Shown: positions 1 through 7,496 of the stretch, piece after piece
Layout: each line of letters opens with the position of its first letter
Position numbering within the stretch: position 1 is the first letter of the stretch
Source of the DNA: an uncultured Agathobacter sp.
GTDB lineage: Bacteria; Bacillota; Clostridia; Lachnospirales; Lachnospiraceae
DNA length: 64,000 bases
Direction of reading: 5' to 3'
Assembly: GCA_934307695.1 (NCBI GenBank)
Contig: CAKRCS010000011.1
Location: forward strand, 1-64,000
Translations under genes and position numbers: made by a program
The notes under the pieces: generated by a model
The model's database searches: none
The model's input: the letters and a program-made list of their open reading frames with translations, nothing else
What the model was told of the DNA's origin: nothing

Positions 1-64
1 CGTTTTTCACTGTATTTTGGAGAGAAAACCATAAAAAATATGAGGTAAAATGATATTAAAGTAT

Positions 65-118
65 CGTGAGGGTGGACGTACTGTAGGTTCAGGCCGTGTT
101 GCTACCGTTATCGAGTAA
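65..118 (+). pseudogene. tuf: EF-Tu C-terminal tail fragment
   Basis: The in-frame codons read REGGRTVGSGRVATVIE followed by a stop, which is the conserved C-terminus of elongation factor Tu. The match stops abruptly upstream of about position 65: the preceding codons do not resemble EF-Tu and an in-frame stop lies at 41-43. It is therefore not the end of an intact tuf gene running into the window but a 17-codon remnant. It is followed after about 40 bases by a strong terminator, as a native tuf tail would be. A duplication or recombination scar is my inference; a local assembly junction is the alternative. Confidence 0.75.
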
Positions 119-156
119 TCTGCGCGAAAGCAACGAGAAGCATTAAGCTGAAATAA

Positions 157-200
157 TAAATCCCGGAGAGAATTTATTCTCTTCCGGGATTTTTTATTTT
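157..200 (+). terminator. Rho-independent terminator after tuf tail
   Basis: The arms AATCCCGG-AGAGAA and TTCTCTTCCGGGATT pair around a TTTA loop with a single bulged T, and the 3' arm runs into a T-rich tract (TTTTTTATTTT). Probably the original tuf terminator carried along with the fragment. Confidence 0.85.
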
Positions 201-292
201 AGCGGGAATGCGGCGACTGCCGCGTTCAAAGAAGAATGCGAAGCATTCTGAGTATGCTTCTCGCTGCATAGTCGCATTTGACGAATGCCCGC
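201..292. repeat. imperfect inverted repeat, REP/MITE-like
   Basis: The outer ends GCGGGAATGCGGCGACTGC (202-220) and, in reverse complement, GCGGGCATTCGTC...GCGACTATGC (265-292) are related, and the centre contains the perfect palindrome AGAATGC-GAA-GCATTCT (233-249). No open frame is convincing here. It sits exactly between the tuf scar and the amidohydrolase pseudogene, so it may mark a rearrangement point. Whether it is repeated elsewhere in the genome cannot be seen from this window. Confidence 0.45.
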
Positions 293-327
293 GACCGAGA
301 TGAAGCGAAGCGGAATCGAGGTGGCAC

Positions 328-881
328 TTATCGATGGCCAGCGTTACTTACGGAAAGATATCCGTCTGCAATTTTTTCGCTTAGTACCCTACACAGTGAA
401 AAACGGAAAGCAAGAAGAGAGCCATAGCTTTCTTCGATGGTCCATGTATCACATCCCCAGCAGATCTTGTCAATCTGGGCCAGTTCGATCAACTGATGTA
501 ATACCCGGTTTGAAGCAGTGTAGGACAGAAGTGGATCCAAGGTCAGATCAGGATATACATTTGGATACCCATCTACCAAGGAAGAACAGATCCAGCCGGA
601 AAGATGGTGTAAACAGATCTGGCTTCCCATTGTTGGGACCGGGATTCCAGTAGGTATCTACGATTATTTTCTGATATTTACATGTATCCTTCAGTACATT
701 TGTATAAAAGGAAGGGTTCTGGTGTGACCTGCTGCCATTGTAAATACGAGTTGCCGATAAGCTTATCCAGATTAAAATCTATCATTGCCTGCTCCGGCAG
801 GTGATGAGAATGTGTATTTAGGATTTTATGATCGGATATATAATCCATTAATGCCTGTTCTGCCTGATTAGTTGTGTTCAT
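328..881 (-). pseudogene. amidohydrolase (uronate isomerase-like) pseudogene
   Basis: Read on the minus strand, an ATG at 881 starts a protein with the metal-binding motif NTHSHHLP near residue 24, typical of TIM-barrel amidohydrolases related to glucuronate isomerase. The frame breaks near 678. A second frame continues with VDTYWNPGPNNGKPDLFTP, and a third gives KICWGCDTWTIEESYG and LCRVLSEKIADGY, which are conserved central and C-terminal blocks of the same family. At least two frameshifts are needed, the distance between blocks is much shorter than in a full-length enzyme (about 370-400 residues), and the C-terminus is lost near 328. The gene is dead. The exact family assignment within the amidohydrolases is inferred from memory of motifs. 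Confidence 0.65.
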
Positions 882-1061
882 GATATGGCTTACTTTCAAT
901 ATGGTCTCTGGCAGGCGTGATCCCTGAAAAACAGCCTTCCGCACTCCTGTATAAATTGTAACAGCCCTCAATTTTCCGGTCAATCAGTGGGATGAAATAG
1001 AAAAAATAAGTGAGTTTACAATGGAAGACGGGGAAGAATTTTTATTTTCCCAAGAAACCCG

Positions 1062-1090
1062 TTGACTTCCAAATGTCATACTGTTATAAT
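1062..1090 (+). promoter_or_regulatory. near-consensus sigma-A promoter
   Basis: TTGACT (1062-1067) and TATAAT (1085-1090) are separated by exactly 17 bases. This is the only convincing promoter for the amino acid ABC operon starting at 1211 and implies a leader of about 115 bases. Bases 882-1061 upstream hold no gene that I can recognise. Confidence 0.85.
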
Positions 1091-1122
1091 CGCAATCATA
1101 ATAAAACGCAAAGAATATAGGG

Positions 1123-1170
1123 GATATGCGAAGGTGCATACGCTTTGGCGTAGGCACCTTTTTCCATATC
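1123..1170 (+). promoter_or_regulatory. leader hairpin, possible attenuator
   Basis: In the transcribed leader, GGTGC-ATACGC pairs with GCGTA-GGCACC around a TTTG loop and is followed by five T residues (1159-1163), the form of an intrinsic terminator. The flanks GATATG (1123-1128) and CATATC (1165-1170) can also pair, giving a longer stem that would enclose the T tract. No T-box sequence or known riboswitch core was found. An attenuation role is inferred from position and shape only. Confidence 0.5.
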
Positions 1171-1210
1171 GGCTTTATTCGGAGGGTGAAGAGAAAAGGA
1201 GAACAGAGTT

Positions 1211-1957
1211 ATGAAGAAGTTGGCAAAGATTTTAACAATGGCACTCGTTGGAGCATTTGTGGTTTCAGCTTTTACCGCTTGTGGCGGTTCAAAGTCCGAG
1301 AACAAGCTGGTAATGGCAACTAACGCAACTTTCCCACCTTATGAGTATGTGGATGGTGAGGAGTACAAGGGAATCGATGTTGAGGTTGCACAGGCAATCG
1401 CAGATAAGCTTGGCATGGAACTTGATATCCGGGATGTAGAATTTGGATCTATCATTGCCGGTGTTCAGAGTGGAAAGTTTGATATGGGAATGGCAGGAAT
1501 GACCGTTACGGATGAGAGAAAGCAGAGTGTAGATTTCTCTGACACCTATGCAATCGGAATCCAGTCCGTTATTGTTAAGGAAGATTCTGATATTCAGTCC
1601 GTTGATGATATTTCATCTGCAAACAAGATTGGTGTACAACAGGATACAACCGGAGACATTTATTCTACTGATGACTACGGCGAGGATTCTGTGACAAGAT
1701 TTAAAGCAGGAACAGACGCTGTACAGGCTTTGGTATCCGGAAAGGTTGATTGTGTCATTATCGATAATGAACCGGCGAAATCTTATGTTGCAGCAAACAG
1801 CGGACTTAAGATCCTGGATACATCATACGCTGAAGAGGAATACGCTATCTGCGTCAAGAAAGGCAACGACGAACTGTTAGGGAAGATCAATGACGCATTG
1901 AAAGAACTGAAGGAAGACGGAACAATCGATACGATCGTTGCAAAATACATCAAATAA
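1211..1957 (+). CDS. polar amino acid ABC transporter, substrate-binding lipoprotein
   Basis: A 248-residue extracytoplasmic solute-binding protein (family 3). Residues 1-23 form a lipoprotein signal peptide with a lipobox ending in Cys24 (FTAC), so the mature protein should be lipid-anchored on the outer face of the membrane. The body shows family blocks: NATFPPYEYVDG near the start of the mature protein, a central GMAGMTVTDERKQ, and a C-terminal LKEDGTIDTIVAKY. It is the first gene of an importer operon with permease and ATPase directly downstream. Start chosen behind AAAAGGAG at 1195-1202. The amino acid carried cannot be told from sequence; glutamine, arginine or cystine are all possible. 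Confidence 0.93.
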   Translation: MKKLAKILTMALVGAFVVSAFTACGGSKSENKLVMATNATFPPYEYVDGEEYKGIDVEVAQAIADKLGMELDIRDVEFGSIIAGVQSGKFDMGMAGMTVTDERKQSVDFSDTYAIGIQSVIVKEDSDIQSVDDISSANKIGVQQDTTGDIYSTDDYGEDSVTRFKAGTDAVQALVSGKVDCVIIDNEPAKSYVAANSGLKILDTSYAEEEYAICVKKGNDELLGKINDALKELKEDGTIDTIVAKYIK

Positions 1958-1982
1958 AGCATAACGTCATTGGGGAAGAGAT

Positions 1983-2714
1983 ATGAAATGGTTTATAGAA
2001 CTCTGCGATAAATTTCACTTTGTATTTATAGAGGGTGATCGATATAAGCAGATTTTTAACGGATTGTGGACAACACTGGAGATCACATTCTTTGCGCTTA
2101 TCATTGGTATCGTTATCGGCGTGGTGATTGCTACCATCCGCTCAACGTACGATAAAAATGTGGAAGTCCTGAAACGAAAAAAAGGTCCGGGATTTATCGT
2201 TTTATCTATATTAAATGTGATCGCGAAGCTGTACCTGACAGTAATCCGCGGAACACCGACGGTAGTACAGCTGCTGATCGCCTATTTCGTTATATTTGAA
2301 TCTGCGACAAATGGTGTACCGGTTGCAATTTTTGCTTTTGGAATAAATTCCGGAGCCTATGTTGCAGAGATTCTCCGTGGTGGAATTATGTCAATCCCAA
2401 ATGGGCAATTTGAAGCAAGCCGTTCGCTTGGCTTTAATTACATTCAGACAATGAGTTACGTGATCGTTCCTCAGGTGTTTAAGAGTGTGCTGCCGGCGCT
2501 CTGTAACGAATTTATCGTTTTGATCAAGGAAACATCTGTTGCAGGTTATGTGGGAGTCAACGACCTGACCAAAGCCGGAGATTTGATCCGGGGAAGAACC
2601 TTCGAGGCAATGCTTCCGCTGTTGGGCGTGGCAGCCATTTATTTAGCGTTGGTTGTGGTTCTGACCAGCCTTGTCGGAGTGCTAGAGAGGAGATTGCGTA
2701 CCAATGAGCGATGA
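1983..2714 (+). CDS. polar amino acid ABC transporter, permease
   Basis: A 243-residue integral membrane protein of the HisM/GlnP permease family. A long hydrophobic segment near residues 30-50 and several later ones are visible. The EAA-loop region reads [21 protein letters not shown], which docks onto the ATPase, and the block [13 protein letters not shown] precedes it as usual. An insertion of charged residues ([10 protein letters not shown]) follows the first membrane span, a common variant. It lies 25 bases after the binding protein and overlaps the ATPase gene by 11 bases, so the three are translated from one transcript. Confidence 0.93.
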   Translation: MKWFIELCDKFHFVFIEGDRYKQIFNGLWTTLEITFFALIIGIVIGVVIATIRSTYDKNVEVLKRKKGPGFIVLSILNVIAKLYLTVIRGTPTVVQLLIAYFVIFESATNGVPVAIFAFGINSGAYVAEILRGGIMSIPNGQFEASRSLGFNYIQTMSYVIVPQVFKSVLPALCNEFIVLIKETSVAGYVGVNDLTKAGDLIRGRTFEAMLPLLGVAAIYLALVVVLTSLVGVLERRLRTNER

Positions 2715-3447
2715 AAAAATCATTCGGGTAGAACACCTGAAAAAGCATTATAAGGCTGGAAGCATCAAAGCATTGGATGACATCTCTCTGGAAATCGCAA
2801 AGGGGGAGGTCGTGGTCATTATCGGACCATCCGGTTCCGGAAAGTCCACGCTGCTTCGTTCTTTGAATCTCTTGGAGCTTCCAACGGATGGCAAGATATT
2901 TGTGGATGGAAGTGATATTACCGACAGAAAGACAAATATCAATCTGCACAGGCAGAAAATGGGAATGGTGTTCCAGCACTTCAATTTATTCCCGAATATG
3001 AACATCTTGAAAAATCTGACGATTGCTCCGACAAAGCTGTTAAAGATGAAGCAGGAAGATGCCAACAAGATGGCAATGGAGCTTTTGGAGCGGGTGAACC
3101 TCGCAGATCGTGCGGAGGCGTATCCGAGCCAGTTGTCCGGAGGGCAGAAGCAGAGAATTGCGATCGTGAGAGCACTTTGCATGAATCCGGAGATCATGCT
3201 GTTTGATGAACCGACTTCCGCGCTTGATCCGGAAATGGTCGGGGAAGTGCTTGATGTAATGAAGGAGCTGGCAAAGCAGGGCATGACGATGGTTGTGGTA
3301 ACACATGAGATGGGATTTGCCCGGGAGGTCGCTGACCGTATTATATTCATGGATCAGGGACAGATAATTGAGGAAGGAACGCCTAAGGAGATATTTGAGA
3401 CTCCGAAATCGGAGCGTCTTATCTCTTTCCTGAAGAAAGTTCTGTAA
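2704..3447 (+). CDS. polar amino acid ABC transporter, ATP-binding protein
   Basis: A 247-residue cytoplasmic ATPase of the GlnQ/HisP type. Walker A is GPSGSGKST (residues about 39-47), the Q-loop lies in [10 protein letters not shown], the signature is LSGGQKQR, Walker B is IMLFDEP and the switch histidine is in VVTHEMGFA. All catalytic motifs are intact and length is normal for the family. It begins inside the end of the permease gene. No clear intrinsic terminator follows it. Confidence 0.95.
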   Translation: MSDEKIIRVEHLKKHYKAGSIKALDDISLEIAKGEVVVIIGPSGSGKSTLLRSLNLLELPTDGKIFVDGSDITDRKTNINLHRQKMGMVFQHFNLFPNMNILKNLTIAPTKLLKMKQEDANKMAMELLERVNLADRAEAYPSQLSGGQKQRIAIVRALCMNPEIMLFDEPTSALDPEMVGEVLDVMKELAKQGMTMVVVTHEMGFAREVADRIIFMDQGQIIEEGTPKEIFETPKSERLISFLKKVL

Positions 3448-3627
3448 TTAAAATATTTCAAAGAATTGAAAAGAAATGTTGTGTCAACATTGTATTATAT
3501 CTGATTTTGCTTAGATGAAGTGCAATGGGGCATAGCATTTCTTTTTTTATGCCCAAAATTAAATACAGGTATGTTGGGCTCAAACAATAGAGGAACAGAT
3601 AATTATTAAAGAAGGGAGCGTAAAGCA

Positions 3628-4695
3628 ATGAGTTATTTCTTTTTGGATGAATACAAAAATATGGAGGCATACGTTCCAGGAGAACAGCCGAAGGATCGAC
3701 AGTACATTAAATTGAATGCAAATGAGTCCTCGCTTCCACCATCCCCGAAGGTAATGGAGGCAATGTCGATTGCGCAGATCAATGGAATGTCACATTATTC
3801 CGATCCGCACTGCACAGAGCTGCGAAGGGCAATCGGTGCGGCATTTGGTTTTGGATATGATCAGGTCTTTGTGGGAAACGGAGCAGACGAGGTGCTTGGC
3901 TTCTGTATGCTTGCATTTTTCAAACCGGGAATGAAGGTGTGTTTCCCGGATATTACTTATGATTTTTACCGGACGTACGCCAAGACATATCGGTTGGATT
4001 ATGAGCAATTCCCGATCAGGGAGGACATGACCGTGGACGTGGAAGATTATATCAATACAGAACGCGATGTGATCCTGGCTAACCCGAATAACCCGACAGG
4101 ACTCAGTCTGCCGGTGTCTGAGATCGAACGGATCGTGGCGAAAAATCCACACCGCATGGTGATCATCGATGAAGCTTATGTGGACTACGGAAACGAATCG
4201 TGCCTGCCGCTGGTACAGAAATATGATAATCTGGTTGTTGTCCAGACTTTTTCAAAATCCCGTAACATGCCGGGCGCGCGCATTGGATTTGCAATTTCGT
4301 CAAAGGGAATCATTGAGGATATGAATAAAATTAAATTTACATTTAATCCGTTTAACATGAGCTCTCTTGCAATCGCAGGCGGCACAGCAGCCATCAAGGA
4401 TCAGGAATATTTTCATAAATGCGTCGCGGAGGTAATACGAATCCGTGAGGAATTTGAGGATGAGCTTTCCGAACTGGGCTTTGAGGTAATACGCACCACG
4501 ACAAACTTTACCTTCTTCAAACCGAGGGGAATAAGCGCGAAGAAAATGACCGGGGAATTGCGAGACCGGGGAATATTGGTTCGACACTATGATGAAGAAA
4601 AGATAAAGGATTATATCCGGATTACCATCGGGACGAAGCTGGAGATGGAAATCGTCCTGAATAATATTAAGGAAATCGCAGCGGTGTGCAAATAA
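3628..4695 (+). CDS. hisC: histidinol-phosphate aminotransferase family protein
   Basis: A 355-residue fold-type I PLP aminotransferase. The N-terminal motif KLNANESSLPPSP is characteristic of HisC, ANPNNPTG is the substrate/cofactor block, IIDEAYVDYG carries the cofactor-binding Asp and Tyr, and the PLP lysine is in QTFSKSRNMPGARIG. The C-terminal arginine of the substrate carboxylate site is in DYIRITIGT. It would convert imidazole-acetol phosphate and glutamate to histidinol phosphate in histidine synthesis. It stands alone, away from other his genes, so a paralogue acting on another substrate (CobD-like or aromatic) is possible. Good ribosome-binding site (GAAGGGAGC) nine bases upstream. 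Confidence 0.85.
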   Translation: MSYFFLDEYKNMEAYVPGEQPKDRQYIKLNANESSLPPSPKVMEAMSIAQINGMSHYSDPHCTELRRAIGAAFGFGYDQVFVGNGADEVLGFCMLAFFKPGMKVCFPDITYDFYRTYAKTYRLDYEQFPIREDMTVDVEDYINTERDVILANPNNPTGLSLPVSEIERIVAKNPHRMVIIDEAYVDYGNESCLPLVQKYDNLVVVQTFSKSRNMPGARIGFAISSKGIIEDMNKIKFTFNPFNMSSLAIAGGTAAIKDQEYFHKCVAEVIRIREEFEDELSELGFEVIRTTTNFTFFKPRGISAKKMTGELRDRGILVRHYDEEKIKDYIRITIGTKLEMEIVLNNIKEIAAVCK

Positions 4696-4697
4696 CC

Positions 4698-5132
4698 CTA
4701 CTCCTTCTGAAACCGATCCCGGTATTCACGCGGGCATTCCCCGATATGGCGATGAAACAGTCGGCTGAAGTACAGCGCGTTGTCGTAACCGACAAACTCA
4801 GATATTTCACTGATCTGCAAGTTGGTAGACTCCAGCAGTTTTGAAGCGTAGGACAAACGTATCTCCAAAAGATATTGCAGCGGTGTCATGCCGGTGTGTG
4901 ATTTGAACTTGCGGAAAAATGAGCTTGTGCTGTACCCTTTGGCTTTGATATATTCCTCTATATTTATGGCTTCGCGGTAGTGCTCACGCAGATAGTACAT
5001 GCACTGGGTTACTTCATTTGGTGAGAAGGAGTTGCTCTGCGTCAGCTCCTGCTGCCGTCCCGCCAGCGCGATAATGTGGGTAAAAAGCATCTGGGTGCTT
5101 TCCTTGTAGAATTTTCGCTGGAGCTGGAGCTC
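4698..5132 (-). pseudogene. AraC-family regulator, truncated to C-terminal half
   Basis: The minus strand encodes an intact pair of AraC helix-turn-helix motifs, including INIEEYIKAKGYSTSSFFRKF and the signature LQISEISEFVGYDNALYFSR followed by RHIGECPREYR. The frame stays open upstream of the first ATG (5090) into ELQLQRKFYKES, the usual linker before the DNA-binding domain, and the similarity then ends at about 5132, where sequence from an unrelated gene on the other strand begins. The N-terminal sensor domain of some 150 residues is missing. A short protein from the ATG at 5090 might still be made, but it would lack ligand sensing. The 3' end lies 2 bases from the end of the aminotransferase gene. 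Confidence 0.75.
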
Positions 5133-5135
5133 TAG

Positions 5136-5436
5136 GCAGAAACAACCGTAGCGGATGCTGAAACAGAGACCGAGGAGCAGAGAACCTCATGGATAGATCC
5201 AATCGATGGACTGTCAGAGGACTTTATGATGGGCGTAGACCTGGCCTCAGTTTTGGTTGAGGAGAACAGTGGTGTAAAATTTTACAATTTCGATGGCGAA
5301 GTGCAGGATGTGTTTAAGACATTTGCAGACGCAGACGTTAATTATGCGAGATTTCGTGTGTGGAACGATCCGTATGATGAAAACGAAAATGGCTATGGCG
5401 GCGGAAATAACGACCTTGCCACTGCAATTACACTTG
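5136..5436 (+). pseudogene. GH53 endo-galactanase, internal fragment
   Basis: The plus-strand frame encodes WIDPIDGLSEDFMMGVDL, FADADVNYARFRVWNDPY and GYGGGNNDLATAITLG, which match the N-terminal part of the catalytic domain of family 53 arabinogalactan endo-beta-1,4-galactanases. The frame has no signal peptide or good start and is open back to about 5136. After ITLG it runs into unrelated residues and a stop at 5496-5498, upstream of the response regulator promoter. The catalytic glutamates, which lie further on in the family, are absent. The fragment is dead. It meets the truncated AraC gene at its left end. Confidence 0.75.
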
Positions 5437-5483
5437 GTTTTGGATTTATAGGAAAGTGTTTCCCAATATTTGTTATCGAAATC

Positions 5484-5526
5484 GTAAGAATAATGTAAGA
5501 AACTTCCTTTATATTTTTGGTATAAT
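5484..5526 (+). promoter_or_regulatory. response-regulator promoter with 11-bp direct repeat
   Basis: TATAAT lies at 5521-5526 but no -35 hexamer is found 16-18 bases before it. Instead GTAAGAA occurs twice, at 5484-5490 and 5495-5501, with an 11-bp period ending where the -35 box should be. PhoB/OmpR-family regulators bind 7-bp direct repeats spaced by 4 bp in just this position. Positive autoregulation by the regulator at 5563 is the inference. Confidence 0.55.
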
Positions 5527-5562
5527 AGATTCTGGTTCAGAATAAAAAGGGACGGGGTTATT

Positions 5563-6264
5563 ATGAAAAGAATACTGGTTGTGGACGATGAGAAGGAGAT
5601 CGCAGACCTGATCGAGGTCTATTTGAGCAGTGAGGGATACGAGGTACTTAAATATTACAACGGCTGCGATGCGCTTGCGGCGGTTTCGGACAACAAGATC
5701 GATCTCGCTATTTTAGATGTGATGCTGCCGGATGTGGATGGATTCTCGCTGTGCAGAAAAATACGGGAAAATTATTTCTTTCCGATCATTATGGTGACGG
5801 CGAAGATCACGGAGATGGACAAGATCCATGGAATAACGATTGGCGCAGATGATTATATTACCAAGCCGTTCAATGCGCTTGAACTTGTCGCGCGCGTGAA
5901 AGCACAGCTTCGGAGAGCCGATAAGTACAATAAGGAGCTGGCACCGGCAAAGGATTGCGAGACGTATGATGTGCGGGGACTTGAGGTGGATGCGGATGCG
6001 CGTGTATGCAGGCTGTACGGGCAGGAGATCGCATTCACACCGATCGAGTTTGACATTATCCTGTATCTGTGCAGGCATATAAATCAAGTGGTCACGTCGG
6101 AGGAACTGTTTGAGGCAGTGTGGAAGGAGAAGTATATGGACGCGAACAATACGGTATTTGTACATATCGCGCGCATCCGCGAGAAGATGGACGAGACATC
6201 GAGAAAACCGAAGTTCATAAAGACGGTCTGGGGCGTTGGCTATAAGCTGGAGGGTGAGGTCTGA
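5563..6264 (+). CDS. OmpR/VanR-type response regulator
   Basis: A 233-residue two-component response regulator. The receiver domain (about residues 1-120) has the acidic pair VVDDE, the phosphoacceptor Asp52 in LAILDVMLPD, Thr79 in MVTAK and the lysine in DDYITKPF. The C-terminal winged-helix DNA-binding domain shows TPIEFDIILYL and FIKTVWGVGYKLE. Overall it resembles VanR-type regulators. It is followed at once by its sensor kinase and probably controls its own promoter. No glycopeptide-resistance ligase genes are nearby, so the name should not be read as vancomycin resistance. Confidence 0.93.
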   Translation: MKRILVVDDEKEIADLIEVYLSSEGYEVLKYYNGCDALAAVSDNKIDLAILDVMLPDVDGFSLCRKIRENYFFPIIMVTAKITEMDKIHGITIGADDYITKPFNALELVARVKAQLRRADKYNKELAPAKDCETYDVRGLEVDADARVCRLYGQEIAFTPIEFDIILYLCRHINQVVTSEELFEAVWKEKYMDANNTVFVHIARIREKMDETSRKPKFIKTVWGVGYKLEGEV

Positions 6265-6265
6265 T

Positions 6266-7351
6266 ATGGAAAATGCAACGATACTCCTGCGCGGAAGATG
6301 GATCCGGAGGTATCTGCTTCGGATCGTTCTTTACAGTGTGGCAATCTTTTCCCTGCTTCTGATAGGAAGAATTATTTGCTTTGCAATTCATCCAATCTGG
6401 CATTGGAGCGATCCGTTTTATGGAGTGTTAAATTTCGTGGACGACAATACCGCCTTAACCGGAGTGCTTGTGCTTGTCGTGGTGATCATGATCTCAACGA
6501 TCACGGAACTGTCGCATATTTCAAATGTAATCGGACAGATTACAGAATCCGTGGGGACGATATGCAACGGAAAGGACGAGGATATCCGGCTACCGAAGGA
6601 TTTTCGCGAGATCGAGGTCGGGCTTAAGAAGATCCAGTTTGATAACCGGATAAGTGAAAATGCCGCAAAAGAAGCCAATCAGCGGAAAAACGATATGATC
6701 ATGTATATGGCACATGACCTAAAGACTCCCCTGACCTCGGTAATCGGGTACTTGTCGCTTTTGAATGATGAAAAGGAGCTGCCGGAGCATGTCAGGGAGA
6801 AGTACATAGGAATTGCGCTTAAGAAGTCGTTCCGTCTGGAGGAGCTTATCAACGGGTTCTTTGACATTGCAAGATTCAACTTTACGCAGATGGTTCTTGA
6901 AAAGGAAACGGTCAACATGAGTGTGATGCTGTCGCAGATCGTAACGGAATTTGAACCGATTTTCCGGGAAAAGGGGCTGGAGTGCGAACTGGCGGTAAGC
7001 GAGGATGTGCGTGTGACCTGCGACATCGAGAAGATGGAGCGGGTATATGACAACCTGTTCAAGAATATCGCCAATTACAGCTATCCGAACACCAAAATCG
7101 CAGTGTCACTCACTAAAAACGGCGACAGCGGGATGATCCTTACGACGGTAAACAAGGGCAAGACGATCCCAAAGGAAATGCTGCCGCATATATTTGAACA
7201 GTTTTTCCGCATCGACAGCGCCAGAAGCTCGGAGAGCGGAGGAAGCGGTCTGGGGCTTGCGGTGGTAAAGGAAATCGTTGAGCAACACGGAGGAATGGTC
7301 TGCTGCAGCAGTGAGAATGAAGAGATTGTCTTTAAAGTCATCCTGCCGTAA
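6266..7351 (+). CDS. VanS-type sensor histidine kinase
   Basis: A membrane sensor kinase of 361 residues. Two hydrophobic stretches near residues 15-40 and 60-85 flank a short outside loop, followed by a HAMP-like linker, the H-box MYMAHDLKTPLTSVIGY with the phosphorylated histidine, and a GHKL ATPase domain ending in GGSGLGLAVVKEIVEQHGG. It should phosphorylate the regulator encoded just upstream. I prefer the ATG at 6266, which follows the regulator stop by one base and has GGAGGGTGAGG upstream, over an in-frame ATG at 6236 inside the regulator gene. The short sensor loop suggests it senses a membrane or wall signal. Confidence 0.92.
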   Translation: MENATILLRGRWIRRYLLRIVLYSVAIFSLLLIGRIICFAIHPIWHWSDPFYGVLNFVDDNTALTGVLVLVVVIMISTITELSHISNVIGQITESVGTICNGKDEDIRLPKDFREIEVGLKKIQFDNRISENAAKEANQRKNDMIMYMAHDLKTPLTSVIGYLSLLNDEKELPEHVREKYIGIALKKSFRLEELINGFFDIARFNFTQMVLEKETVNMSVMLSQIVTEFEPIFREKGLECELAVSEDVRVTCDIEKMERVYDNLFKNIANYSYPNTKIAVSLTKNGDSGMILTTVNKGKTIPKEMLPHIFEQFFRIDSARSSESGGSGLGLAVVKEIVEQHGGMVCCSSENEEIVFKVILP

Positions 7352-7441
7352 TTGTGGGAGAAAAATCGCCGCAACGGAAGCGTATTATTTCCGCATGATA
7401 GCAATCGTTAGAAAAAGTTAAGTTGTATGACAGAAAACAGT

Positions 7442-7496
7442 AAAACTCTCCCGCCGGAGATCTGACATAATGCAGATAACGGAGGGAGAGTTTTTT
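7442..7496 (+). terminator. terminator-like hairpin whose 3' arm is the next gene's SD
   Basis: AAAACTCTCCC (7442-7452) pairs perfectly with GGGAGAGTTTT (7484-7494), followed by more T. The 3' arm contains GGAGGGAGAG, which is also the ribosome-binding site for the ATG at 7497. The loop contains TGACATAAT (7463-7471), a possible extended -10 promoter. Transcripts from upstream would terminate or hide the SD, while a start within the loop would leave it free. Confidence 0.6.

Noticed and set aside
1091..1210. T-box or known riboswitch in the importer leader
   Set aside because: No T-box core sequence, specifier loop or familiar riboswitch core is visible; only a simple hairpin can be supported.
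3528..3554. Hairpin GGGCATA/TATGCCC as a terminator of the importer operon
   Set aside because: The T tract lies inside the loop rather than after the stem, so it does not have the form of an intrinsic terminator on the plus strand.
5563..7351. VanR/VanS-like pair as part of a vancomycin-resistance cluster
   Set aside because: No D-Ala-D-Lac or D-Ala-D-Ser ligase, VanX, VanY or VanH gene is near. The VanW-family gene lies 51 kb away and such proteins are common without resistance.
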